Assembly: GCA_023229525.1 (NCBI GenBank)
Contig: JALNZC010000005.1
Coordinates: 1-64,000, forward strand
DNA length: 64,000 nt
Reading direction: 5' to 3'
Source: Bacteroidales bacterium
Lineage (GTDB): Bacteria; Bacteroidota; Bacteroidia; Bacteroidales; FEN-979
Made by a program: the position numbers and the translations under genes
Shown: positions 1 through 8,900 of the stretch, piece by piece
How the letters are laid out: every line of letters starts with the position of its first letter
How positions within the stretch are numbered: the first letter of the stretch is position 1
Notes under the pieces: generated by a model
Seen by the model: only the letters and a program-made list of their open reading frames with translations
Told to the model about the DNA's origin: nothing
Databases searched by the model: none

Positions 1-127
1 TGTTTGAACTGTGGCAAAGATCACAGTTCAGTTTAAAATCTTTACCATGAGGCGAATCCGCAATCAGCCTTCCGGAGATGAATACAAATACCAATAACGA
101 CAAAATATTTAGTGACAATTTTCGCAT
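1..127 (-). CDS. Multiheme cytochrome c-like protein, N-terminal part (runs off the left edge)
   Basis: Only the first 42 residues are in the window. They begin MRKLSLNILSLLVFVF, a hydrophobic signal peptide, and reach a first heme-binding CxxCH motif (CDLCH) at about residues 36-40. The ATG at 127 overlaps the last 19 bases of the 20-heme cytochrome gene upstream, in another frame, so the two are probably translationally coupled. By family this would be an exported cytochrome c of the same electron-transfer chain. How many more hemes it has cannot be seen. The reading frame is open to the window edge. Confidence is good that it is a real gene and moderate that it is multiheme. Confidence 0.72.
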   Translation of the reverse strand, partial: MRKLSLNILSLLVFVFISGRLIADSPHGKDFKLNCDLCHSSN

Positions 128-1698
128 CTTGTACCTTTTATTTTGTAAAGAACAAATGTATTTTGTTCAACTGTTACCGGCTTATGGCACTTAACACATG
201 CCACATGTTGGTGTTTGCCATCCAATCTGAATGCAGTAGAATTATGATCAAAGTTCGTGATTTTCCAGAGATTATCATTATGGCATTTTAAACAATTTGT
301 TACTCCGTTACTTTCGAATTGTTTAAAATGGATATCGGAGTGACACTGAATACATCCTTTTGTCAACGAGGAGAATCGTTGGATCTCCCGGCCATCTGCC
401 TCTTTCTTAAAATGACAATCCCTGCAAGTTGGCTTCAGATGTGCGCCGGAAAGCACAAAACCTGTTTTTGAATGGTCGTAGGTAATGTTATTCCATCGGA
501 ATGGATTATGACAGTTCTCACAACTTGCATCCGGGTAAATTTCCTTTTTGATATATGTTTCGTGAATATCTTTATGGCAATCGACACAATGTAACCCGAC
601 AGATCTGAAACTCCATTTTTCCTGCTTTTTATGACAGGCAAAGCAGGGAGTAGCAAGATGGGCTCCTTCCAACTTGAAATTGCCGCTGTTATGCTGCTCT
701 ACGGTATAGGAAAATAGTGTAAATCCCTTTGTGTTATGACAACCGGAGCAATCCTGTACCACGCCTTGTTTGGTAAACTGATTGTTGTGGTAATCGGCGT
801 GGCAATCCAGACAACGGGCATATTTCAACGGAGCTGTAACACTTGTTTTATGACACTTCTTGCAGGAAACGTTTTGATGCTTGTCTTCCAGCTTGAATTT
901 GGTCCTGGAATGGTCGAAATTCGATATTCCTTTCACAGTATGGAATGATTCGGTGACGTGACACTCGGTACAGTTCTGTCCAAACTTGTTCTGATGCGGA
1001 TCGGTATGACAATTCGAACAACTTTGAAATCCGATGCCTGCGAATTCCTGAAATTTTACTCCATTTTTTGTGGTCACCTCATGACATTTTACACAAGGGA
1101 CCGACTGGTGCGTACCCGTCAGGGGATATTTGGTTAAGGCATGATTAAACTTTAAAGCCGGTTTAAAAGCATCAAATCCATGGCAATTTGAGCAGGCCGA
1201 CGCCATTGTTTTCTGATGATAATCGATATGACAACCCAGACAGGCATTACTTAATCCGAGATAGGTAAATTTTTTATTTTTAACCTTAGTATCGGTAAAA
1301 TGTTCTGCCTTATGACACTCTTTACATTCTTTTTTTGCATGGATTCCGGTTAATTTGAAACCGGTCAGATCATGGTTAAATTTTTCTTTGTCAAACCTGA
1401 GAATCTGAAAATTTACTCCATGGTGATCATTATGACAATTGACGCAATTCTTCCCCCGGATTTCCGTAGAAGCATGGTAGCCTCTTTTCTGTTCGATCCG
1501 TGATTTCAGTTCAAGATGGCAATCCAGACATTTTGCATTTGTGACCTTGTCACCCAGTTCATGGCATTTGGTACAATTCGAAATGCCTTCCAGGTGAGCA
1601 TGAACAGCTGCAAGCTTTCCAGGGGAAATTTGAGCGATAACATCGCTTCCGGCCACGGATATCAAAATATAAAAACCAAAAGCAATCGCTTTTCTCAT
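109..1698 (-). CDS. Exported 20-heme cytochrome c (cytochrome c3/doubled-CxxCH type)
   Basis: A 529-residue protein with an N-terminal signal peptide (residues 1-22, ending ..VIAQ) and twenty CxxCH motifs, the last being the final residues before the stop. It also carries six copies of a spacer of the form F-x-H-x-x-T-x-F-x-L-x-G-x-H, each followed by a CxxCH; these histidines are likely distal heme ligands, so most hemes would be bis-His. Such proteins act as periplasmic electron wires between quinol-linked membrane proteins and terminal reductases. It lies 30 bases downstream of an Fe-S flavoprotein gene and behind a cytochrome b-like gene, and overlaps the start of another cytochrome gene. 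The substrate is unknown; heme attachment is inferred from the motifs. Confidence 0.93.
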   Translation of the reverse strand: MRKAIAFGFYILISVAGSDVIAQISPGKLAAVHAHLEGISNCTKCHELGDKVTNAKCLDCHLELKSRIEQKRGYHASTEIRGKNCVNCHNDHHGVNFQILRFDKEKFNHDLTGFKLTGIHAKKECKECHKAEHFTDTKVKNKKFTYLGLSNACLGCHIDYHQKTMASACSNCHGFDAFKPALKFNHALTKYPLTGTHQSVPCVKCHEVTTKNGVKFQEFAGIGFQSCSNCHTDPHQNKFGQNCTECHVTESFHTVKGISNFDHSRTKFKLEDKHQNVSCKKCHKTSVTAPLKYARCLDCHADYHNNQFTKQGVVQDCSGCHNTKGFTLFSYTVEQHNSGNFKLEGAHLATPCFACHKKQEKWSFRSVGLHCVDCHKDIHETYIKKEIYPDASCENCHNPFRWNNITYDHSKTGFVLSGAHLKPTCRDCHFKKEADGREIQRFSSLTKGCIQCHSDIHFKQFESNGVTNCLKCHNDNLWKITNFDHNSTAFRLDGKHQHVACVKCHKPVTVEQNTFVLYKIKGTRCENCH

Positions 1699-1728
1699 GA
1701 TAATAAGACAAAATATCTACAAAAAGGT

Positions 1729-3066
1729 TTATCGGTGTTTTAAAATTGCCTCACCAAATTTTTTAGTGATCGTTAAACCAATTTTCATCAAGAACTGCGT
1801 AGGAAGCTCTCCACCGGCAAAGATAAAGACCATGTCATTTTTTATCTGCTGAGGTTCTCCTTCTTTATTTACAAAGGCAATGGTCACGGTATCTTTATCG
1901 ATAGCAGTAAGATTGGTACTAAATCTGACATCAACAGTACCATCTGCTTTAGCAGCATTGATTTTTTCAAGGTTCTTGGGTTTTATCCTGCTGAAAGCTT
2001 CGTTTCTGTATGACAGGATTACCTTGTTTTGTTCCGATAGCAATAGGGCCGACTCAATGGCTGAATCGCCACCTCCGACGACAACAATGTTTTTCCCTTG
2101 AATGCCTTCGGGTTCCAGGAGGCGATAGGCAACTTTTTCCATTGATTCGCCTGGAACATCCAGTTTTCTTGGAGTTCCGCGCCGTCCAATAGCCAATAAT
2201 ACATTGAGTGCGGTGAATTTCTCCCCGGAGAGGGTTTCCACCCGGAAATGACCGTTTTCTGAGACGATGGCTTCCACTTTGGAGTTTTCTTTAATGGTAA
2301 TGTTGTTCTTTTTCAGAACAGTATGCCACAAGTCAAGTAATTCCGGTTTACTTGTTTCATATAGTTTCAATTTTCCGAAAAGAGGCAGATCCATAGGGGA
2401 TGTCATGACAATTTTTGATCTGGGGAATGTAAAAACGGTACCACCCAAAGTATCCTGCTCCAGGGTAAGACAATTAATATGATTTTTTTTTGCCGTAAGA
2501 GTAGCAGAAATGCCGGCAGGTCCGGCGCCAACAACGATGAGGTCGTAACTCGCCTGGTGTTGTTTTTTTCCGGCTTTCACAATATTTTCAACCGCCTGGC
2601 GGCCTTGTTCAACGGCATTTTTTATAAGACCCATACCACCAAGCTCACCGGCGATATAGATTCCAGGAATATTTGTTTCAAAATTCTGGTTAACATGAGG
2701 TAAATCAACACCCCGTTTTTCTGTGCCAATACAAAGGGTTATTGCATGGGTTGGACATGCATGAAAACAAGCGCCATGCCCGATACAATGAGAAGCGTTT
2801 ATGGTTGTAGCTTTCCCGTTCTGGATGCCGAGAATATCTTTTTCAGGGCAAGCTGAGATGCAGGCGCCGGTTTTAATACATTTATTGACATCCACAACGG
2901 GATGGAGGGAAACCGGTTCAAAAAGCCCTTCCTGTTTGGCCTTGATGATCTTTTCTCCGACTAATTTTGAATTTCGACGTTCCCTGCGCAGATAAATAAT
3001 AACAATGGTAAGGCAGATCAATAGCGCTACAGAATAAACCAGAATATTCTCAACAAGAGTTTCCAT
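1729..3066 (-). CDS. Membrane-anchored 4Fe-4S/FAD-dependent NAD(P) oxidoreductase
   Basis: A 445-residue protein. Residues about 8-25 form one transmembrane segment. A ferredoxin-like domain (about 50-115) has two cysteine motifs, CIKTGACISACP and CIGHGACFHACP. A thioredoxin-reductase-like flavin domain follows, with an FAD-binding GAGPAGIS near residue 176 and a nucleotide-binding GGGDSAIES near residue 330. Both Fe-S motifs keep the first, third and fourth cysteines but have Thr or His where the second normally stands. By family it transfers electrons between NAD(P)H or a Fe-S donor and a membrane or periplasmic chain. It starts 3 bases after the cytochrome b-like gene and precedes the 20-heme cytochrome, so the genes form one operon. 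The direction of electron flow is not shown. Confidence 0.85.
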   Translation of the reverse strand: METLVENILVYSVALLICLTIVIIYLRRERRNSKLVGEKIIKAKQEGLFEPVSLHPVVDVNKCIKTGACISACPEKDILGIQNGKATTINASHCIGHGACFHACPTHAITLCIGTEKRGVDLPHVNQNFETNIPGIYIAGELGGMGLIKNAVEQGRQAVENIVKAGKKQHQASYDLIVVGAGPAGISATLTAKKNHINCLTLEQDTLGGTVFTFPRSKIVMTSPMDLPLFGKLKLYETSKPELLDLWHTVLKKNNITIKENSKVEAIVSENGHFRVETLSGEKFTALNVLLAIGRRGTPRKLDVPGESMEKVAYRLLEPEGIQGKNIVVVGGGDSAIESALLLSEQNKVILSYRNEAFSRIKPKNLEKINAAKADGTVDVRFSTNLTAIDKDTVTIAFVNKEGEPQQIKNDMVFIFAGGELPTQFLMKIGLTITKKFGEAILKHR

Positions 3067-3069
3067 AGT

Positions 3070-3936
3070 TTAAAAAATCCATCGATAACCCAAGACAATG
3101 GTTACCGCAACATGGATGATCATGATGATGACCATGACAAGAGCAAAGGGAAGATGTGCTACATGCCAGTACTTAAAAAGCTTCTGCATGGTCACCAGTT
3201 GTTCTATTCTCCGGTTCAATGATATTTCATGTTTAACGAGTTTCAATACCTTTCGCAGATCTGAATGAGGAAGCTTATTCTTTTTAAGAACGACTCTGAC
3301 GCTGCGAATGGTCTTCCTGTCCGTTATAAATTTCTTAATGTACTGTGCAATGAAATTTGCCTGATAAAGTTCAACCTTTCTCTTGGTTGATTCAACGATC
3401 AGATTGTGACTCGTTTCATCCAATTTAAAGGATTCCGAGAGCATTAATCCGATATTGGTTTTCATATCCCTTACTTCATTTAAACTTAATTCCCGCCCTT
3501 CTATTGTCCGCGGGATTTGAATATATATAAATCTTCCTATAATTCCACTTAAGAATACGGCGACCATGCTCCAGAAACTTACCGCTACCAATCCGCCAAA
3601 TTTGAATGAGGTGTGAAAAAGAACCAGGACCGGTCCAAGTGTGCAAAGAAAAATATGGAATTCAAGCCAATGTTTTAAAACCCCAAGACGCGAAAGAGAA
3701 CGCATCCTTTTTCTTACCATATATAATAACATACCAAATATCATGGAGAGGGATCCAAAGATTCCCAAACCGTGACCCAGGGTGCCCCCCGGTTTTAATA
3801 GATTATGGCTTTCGTGGAAAAATCTTTCCTCCAGGGGGACGTTATAATATGAAAATCCGATCAGACAAAGAAATACAAAAACGACTACAACAATAACAAC
3901 TAAAGTAACAATATAAATTTTATGACCAATTGACAT
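3070..3936 (-). CDS. Cytochrome b-like integral membrane protein of the multiheme cytochrome operon
   Basis: A 288-residue membrane protein from the ATG at 3936; the longer frame to 4089 would run into the divergent lipoprotein gene and its promoter. About five or six hydrophobic helices are visible, with histidines placed as in diheme cytochrome b proteins: FFHESH, GHGLG, HWLEFH, LFHTSF, YWHVAHLP and MIIHVAV. Between helices lies a basic soluble loop of about 100 residues. The likely role is quinol oxidation or reduction, passing electrons to or from the Fe-S flavoprotein and the multiheme cytochromes encoded just downstream. It is the first gene of the operon. Exact heme number and quinone use are inference. 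Confidence 0.75.
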   Translation of the reverse strand: MSIGHKIYIVTLVVIVVVVFVFLCLIGFSYYNVPLEERFFHESHNLLKPGGTLGHGLGIFGSLSMIFGMLLYMVRKRMRSLSRLGVLKHWLEFHIFLCTLGPVLVLFHTSFKFGGLVAVSFWSMVAVFLSGIIGRFIYIQIPRTIEGRELSLNEVRDMKTNIGLMLSESFKLDETSHNLIVESTKRKVELYQANFIAQYIKKFITDRKTIRSVRVVLKKNKLPHSDLRKVLKLVKHEISLNRRIEQLVTMQKLFKYWHVAHLPFALVMVIIMIIHVAVTIVLGYRWIF

Positions 3937-3946
3937 GAGATCCGAT

Positions 3947-3976
3947 TTTGTATAATATATTAAATTTTTAGCTTTG
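3947..3976 (+). promoter_or_regulatory. Bacteroidota-type promoter for the OB-fold lipoprotein gene
   Basis: TTTG at 3947-3950 is followed after 18 bases by TAGCTTTG at 3969-3976, matching the Bacteroidota consensus TTTG-N19-TAnnTTTG. The lipoprotein ATG is 40 bases downstream at 4016. The site lies in the gap between two divergent genes, which also sets the start of the cytochrome b-like gene at 3936. Confidence 0.6.
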
Positions 3977-4015
3977 TATGCTAAAGTAATAAAAATCCAG
4001 GTCAACCACAAAAAT

Positions 4016-4726
4016 ATGAAAATTAGAATAATTTTTTTCGTCCTTTTCATTGGTTTCGCTGCAATGATGATTTCCTGCGGTTTGAGCAACAGAAAAAAAG
4101 CAGCGAACCTTTCTCCGAATGCGCATGAAGTTGTTGCCGAAGAAGTGATACAGACGAGCAGGTATACCTATGTACGTGTGTCGGCCGACAATCAGGAATA
4201 CTGGGTAGCCATTACCAAAGCGGATATCAAGGAAGGGAAGACGTACTACTGGTCTAATGGTGCTGAAATGAAAGAATTTACCAGTAAGGAATTAAAGAGA
4301 ACTTTCCAGAGCATTTTTTTTGTTCAGGATTTTACCGATCAGCCGATAACCACAACAAACCCGGTGCCGGCTCCACAGTCAGGTGGCAAACAACCTCCGA
4401 TCGAGCATGAAGGTATTCTCGTACCCAGGGCGGAAGGTGGAGTTACCATTGCTGAACTCTCTTCCAAAAGGAGTTCCCTGGCTGGAAAAACCATTAAGAT
4501 CCGTGGAGAAGTGGTAAACTTTGCTGGCGGTATCATGAAAAAGAACTGGGTCCATATTCAGGATGGTACCAGAGATGGCAATAAATTTGATCTCACCATA
4601 ACCACACAGGATTCCGTGAAAGTTGGTGATGTTGTACTTTTCGAGGGCCTGGTAACACTGGAAAAGGATTTCGGCGCCGGCTATTTTTATGATATTATTG
4701 TGGAGGATGCAGTCCGGAAAAAATAG
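4016..4726 (+). CDS. OB-fold-type lipoprotein (NrfJ-like repeat), divergent from the cytochrome operon
   Basis: A 236-residue protein from the ATG at 4016. A lipoprotein signal peptide ends in MMISC (Cys about residue 20). Two related parts follow: residues about 45-100 (YTYVRVSADNQEYWVAI ... LKRTFQSIFFV) resemble the small domain seen beside cytochromes and named NrfJ-like or GW/SH3-like in databases. Residues about 150-235 (GKTIKIRGEVV ... WVHIQDGT ... VGDVVLFEGLV) look like an OB-fold strand pattern. The two parts are joined by a Pro-rich linker. It is transcribed away from the multiheme cytochrome operon, so a role in that chain is plausible but unproven. An upstream in-frame ATG at 3974 falls on the promoter and is unlikely to be used. 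Confidence 0.75.
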   Translation: MKIRIIFFVLFIGFAAMMISCGLSNRKKAANLSPNAHEVVAEEVIQTSRYTYVRVSADNQEYWVAITKADIKEGKTYYWSNGAEMKEFTSKELKRTFQSIFFVQDFTDQPITTTNPVPAPQSGGKQPPIEHEGILVPRAEGGVTIAELSSKRSSLAGKTIKIRGEVVNFAGGIMKKNWVHIQDGTRDGNKFDLTITTQDSVKVGDVVLFEGLVTLEKDFGAGYFYDIIVEDAVRKK

Positions 4727-4768
4727 GGAGAATTTCTTCCCTATGCATATGCGTTTCAGGCAACCTCC

Positions 4769-5188
4769 TTAATTCCCGATCACTAAATACCAATCACCGC
4801 TGACCTTGATCAACTTGGCGCTTTCATTTTCGGTTTCACCGTTGTTATAAATCACTTTATAACTGACAGTAGCCTTGTTCCCATCTTCAGATATTTTTTC
4901 TTCAATGATCTCCACATCTTTCAACCCCTGCTTCGACTCTTTTTGTTTGAGGGCCATCGGCATCATACCTGCCAGCTTAGCCGACTCTTCCGCGGTAAGT
5001 TTTTCACCTTCTTTCTTGACATACATTTTCACCACAGCCTCATACTGTTTATCATACAACAGTTTCACTCCTTTTTTTACTTTATCACCGGGGGTGTTTC
5101 CCATAATTCCGCCACCGCCGCCGCAAGAGAATAAACCAAGAACAAATAACATTGTCATTGCTGTGAGTAATCCGGATACTTTTTTCAT
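4769..5188 (-). CDS. DUF4878-like lipoprotein
   Basis: A 139-residue protein with a lipoprotein signal peptide: hydrophobic residues 7-20, lipobox LFSC, then a Gly run (CGGGGG). The mature part has the NTF2-like pattern of DUF4878 lipoproteins: a helical KVKKGVKLLYDKQYEAVVKMY segment followed by strands ending in KLIKVSGDWYLVIGN. These are common in Bacteroidota; no enzymatic function is established. It lies tail-to-tail with the OB-fold lipoprotein gene and is followed by the YiiX-like gene upstream on the same strand. Confidence 0.78.
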   Translation of the reverse strand: MKKVSGLLTAMTMLFVLGLFSCGGGGGIMGNTPGDKVKKGVKLLYDKQYEAVVKMYVKKEGEKLTAEESAKLAGMMPMALKQKESKQGLKDVEIIEEKISEDGNKATVSYKVIYNNGETENESAKLIKVSGDWYLVIGN

Positions 5189-5215
5189 AGAGATTGGATT
5201 TTAGTTAAACAATAA

Positions 5216-5845
5216 TTAATATGAACAGACCCTGAAAAAATCAGGGCTTCGAATAAATGCACTGGGAAAGAGGATCTTTTTAATTCCTACCACGAACCGC
5301 AACTCGCTCAGCGGGTATTTGCCGGGTTCAATTCCTGCGGCCTGGTATGCTTTCAGGACCAACTCTGTACAATATAACCGCGAATCGGTCGTCAGATCGT
5401 AATCGTTATCAAATTCGGTTTTCCGGTTACAAAACTCCAATGCCTTTATCGCTACCAGGTGCAACTTTGATATTGAAAATCGGGACCGGTAAACAGCCCA
5501 ATGACTTGCCTTTGAACCGTCGAGAAAACGTTGAATCGGTTCTTTTGACACCAGGGAGATTTTTTCTCCCGATTCACCCGGAACAGCATGGATGACATAG
5601 GGTTTGCCATGATCCATCACCACCAGGCCGATGTGCGAAAAGTCGCGGTTCCTATCGGCCAGGTATACCGCAAAACTTTCTACACTCCGTCCCCTCCGGA
5701 AAACCAGATCGCCATCGTGAAATAGAATGGAGGCAAACTTTTCTCTTTCAGGAACCTGCGCTCCACGGAAATGGAAATAGAACCCGCAAAAGATCAGTAG
5801 TGGCAGTAAAAGAATCAACAGGGTAAAAATAAGTTTTTGAGACAT
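5216..5845 (-). CDS. YiiX/YebB-like NlpC/P60-superfamily cysteine hydrolase
   Basis: A 209-residue protein from the ATG at 5845, chosen because a TAnnTTTG box lies just upstream and the signal anchor (LIFTLLILLLPLLIFCGFYF) follows directly. The mature domain has the permuted papain-like pattern of this family: GDLVFRRG, the histidine of FSHIGLV (about residue 94) and the cysteine of LYCTELV (about residue 160). Family members hydrolyse peptide or ester bonds in the envelope; the substrate is unknown. The gene has its own predicted promoter and appears to stand alone. Confidence 0.78.
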   Translation of the reverse strand: MSQKLIFTLLILLLPLLIFCGFYFHFRGAQVPEREKFASILFHDGDLVFRRGRSVESFAVYLADRNRDFSHIGLVVMDHGKPYVIHAVPGESGEKISLVSKEPIQRFLDGSKASHWAVYRSRFSISKLHLVAIKALEFCNRKTEFDNDYDLTTDSRLYCTELVLKAYQAAGIEPGKYPLSELRFVVGIKKILFPSAFIRSPDFFRVCSY

Positions 5846-5861
5846 AATGATCCTGTTGTGA

Positions 5862-5890
5862 CAAAGATATACAATCTTTTGAATTACAAA
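5862..5890 (-). promoter_or_regulatory. Bacteroidota-type promoter for the YiiX-like gene
   Basis: On the minus strand TTTG (5890-5887) is followed after 17 bases by TATCTTTG (5869-5862). The ATG at 5845 lies 17 bases downstream. The match to TAnnTTTG is exact; the spacing is slightly short. Confidence 0.5.
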
Positions 5891-5939
5891 TAATAAAAGT
5901 GTAAATTCCAATAAGATTGTATAACTCAGGGAATAAAAG

Positions 5940-8900
5940 TTATTCGTTCTTTAAAACCGGGATGATTTCTTTTTTCAATATCGATCTGACTGGAAAAAAG
6001 ATCCATAAAACACCACTCAACAGGATCAGAAACAACGTTGTTAGAATATAAGTGTATGGGAAATGAAATGCCGGGGAAACCAAAGACGGCAGAATGCCGG
6101 CCAGTGCGGGAATGAAACCCAGAATAATGCCTGAAATAAGGATAAATACATGTTCTGTAACCAGGAGTTTCAGAATGAATTTTTTCGGAAAGCCCAAGGC
6201 AAGATAAAGTGCCAGTTCTTGCCTGCGCTCATGAATATTCCGCAATAATATTATCCCAAGGCCAAAAGTGCCCAGGATAACACCAAATGCGCCGAGGAAC
6301 ATAAATACCGAAATATACGTGTTCTCGACCGAATTAAATGTTGCAAGCCGTTCCGTTGTGGGAGAGACCATCATTCCCTGATCCTGAAAAAGATGTTCCA
6401 GCCGGTTTGCAATGATTTCCTGTTTCCCCGCCGGACCATTCACCAGTATAATTCTAGAACCGTTAACGGAGGGATAATAGTTTCTGAAAAGTGTATCGGA
6501 AATGAGCATGTTCCCCTGGAATATGGAATTATCAAGTCCTCCCATTAGCCTTAGGTATAATATTTTTCCTGATTCTGTACGATAAGTAAGCGTATCTCCT
6601 ATTTTTTTCCGAAGTCCCCAGGTAATTACTGTTTGATCTGCAAAAGCCGGAATGACACCTGGCGACAAGTTATGGTTCAGCGCATTCCATGGATGCTTTT
6701 GATCCACAACCGGATCAAAGTTGATAAAGCTAAACGATTTCAATTTATCCAGATAAGCCGCATCAATTGCCTGGAGTTTCGGCTGACTGACCTGGTTCAG
6801 GTTCAGGCAACTGGCATCATCGCCATCCATCTGTTTGATCTGGAAATAATGAACACCGTTGAGCTCAGCCTCATCAGCCAATCCTGATTTCCTTTGTCCT
6901 TCCTTAGAATTCAAATCGACCCGGATAGGAATTGTGGTTTCGGCCCACAGAAGAAATCCTCCGGTTCCTGATTGCGGATTGGCGAATTCCGGTCCAATAG
7001 TTTTGCGGTTTGCGCCGGTTATTATAATACTGAATGTGCCCAGCGCCAGTAATGTTACTGCTGCCATAGTACGATTGCGATTCAGCGCTGCATTTTTGAA
7101 TATTGTCTTAAAGAACTTTGGCAATCCGTTTCCCGGTGTTTCCGATAAATGCCACAGGAAATAATATAGTCCGATAACACCCCCAAGCAGAAGGGAAAAT
7201 CCATATAGCATGAAAAGGCCGGGATTGGCTTCCGGTATCAGGAGAAAGGACAAAGCAATCATTCCCAGGGCAACCAAAGCAAAAAACAAGGCAATAAAAC
7301 CAATGATCCTTTTGTGAGAAAGATTTCCCTTTAAAGATTGTGATGAAATACCCCTGACCTGTTCCGAAATGGATTTTCGAAGCACTCTTCGCAGTGTCAG
7401 GAATAGAACGAGCATGGTCATTGTTATCCCGGAAAGTGCTCCGGCCAAAAGGGTGACCGGATTAAGATGCATTTCCAGTGCGGAGGTTCGTACTGCATCC
7501 TGCCAAAGTGTATTCAACCCGAGCAACAGCAATCCATTGCAGCCGATTCCCGCGATGGAACCCAGGATACCACCCAAGATGACGATAATTGCAGCTTCCG
7601 TGAAAAGAAGACTCCCGATCTGTTTTTTTCTGAATCCCAACATGGTCAGTATTCCGGTTTCCCGCATACGGGTTGTAACATGTAAGGAAAATAACAAGGA
7701 CGAAAGCAACAATGCGGCCAGAATGATAAAAAATCCCAGACTCAGAAAGAGCATGCCAAAATCGGTGGAATTAGAAGCAGCAGCGGTTCCTTCAACGAAA
7801 ACAGGCCGGAAGATCATCCCGGATACTGCAGGATCGAGTTTATCCATTATGGATTTTCGGATTTTGGGTAACGCTGATGGTTGGTCAATGAACCGGATTG
7901 CAGTATGTGTACCAAACGGATTATTCCATATTTTCTGACCTGTTTTTAATGCAATAAATCCCTTGGGCGTTCCACGATATTGGTTCCAGTATTGTTCATC
8001 CTTAATTCTGATGCGTTTCAGATCAACCGGAGCTCCTGTTTCCCAATCACGGCAGTTTCCGGCATCCGCCATACCGGGAAAATCAGGCATAAGTGCCGGA
8101 TCACAGAGTGGATCCTGCATCGAGAGGACCTTTTTAATAATGAAAACCGAACTATCTTCCTTCAAGGTCCGGGTATTTCCCACAATAAAATAGCGCAGCT
8201 TTATCGAATCCCCGGTACTGGCGCCCAGATCGTCCGAAAGCCATTTATTGATCAGGATCTCGTTACCGGTAAGATGTTGATTTAGCAAGGCATCATCCAT
8301 GGCAGTCACAAAGGAATAAGGAGTCGATCTTCCCCTGAAAGAAATGGAATTCACCATATATGTCAGGATACCTTCACTTCCCGGAAGTGTTGATTTTATT
8401 GCCTGAGCCATGGTGTCACCGATAAATATCCGGTCGGATGTGATCCGGAAAACTTCAGCAGCCGATGTATCTCCTTTCCCTTTGCCTGAAATATTGATGT
8501 TCAGTCCGGCATCCTGAATGGTCCACGTTTGCCGTAAAAAAATATTTAAATTTTCAAGGTCAGTATACATTTTTCCACTTTCCCCGACCAGCAGTAGATT
8601 AGCCAATCCTCCAAGGTCAAGAACCCTGGCCATTTGTTTTAATGAAACAAAGACATTGTATGGTGCCGACTGGTTGCTTTTGAGGCTGAACCGGCCTGAC
8701 TGCCGGTCATCGGCAATAGCGGTGACGGTAAATCTTTGTGAAACCGAGGAATACTTTTCCGAAACAAAGGGGGCATTTTGGGAGGCTTTACCTGGTTTGT
8801 TGATCCGGATAAGAATTGCATCACCTGTCTTAAGTCCGAGTTTTGCCGCGGCATTCCTACTCAAGATGGCTCCATCTTCTCGCAATGAAACAGGACATTG

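Noticed and set aside
3937..4089. Longer N-terminus of the cytochrome b-like protein
   Set aside because: It would overlap the divergent lipoprotein gene and its promoter; the ATG at 3936 is in a sensible place.
4720..4746. Terminator at the end of the OB-fold lipoprotein gene
   Set aside because: A seven-base inverted repeat (ATAGGGA/TCCCTAT) overlaps the stop codon but has no T run, so it is too weak to call.
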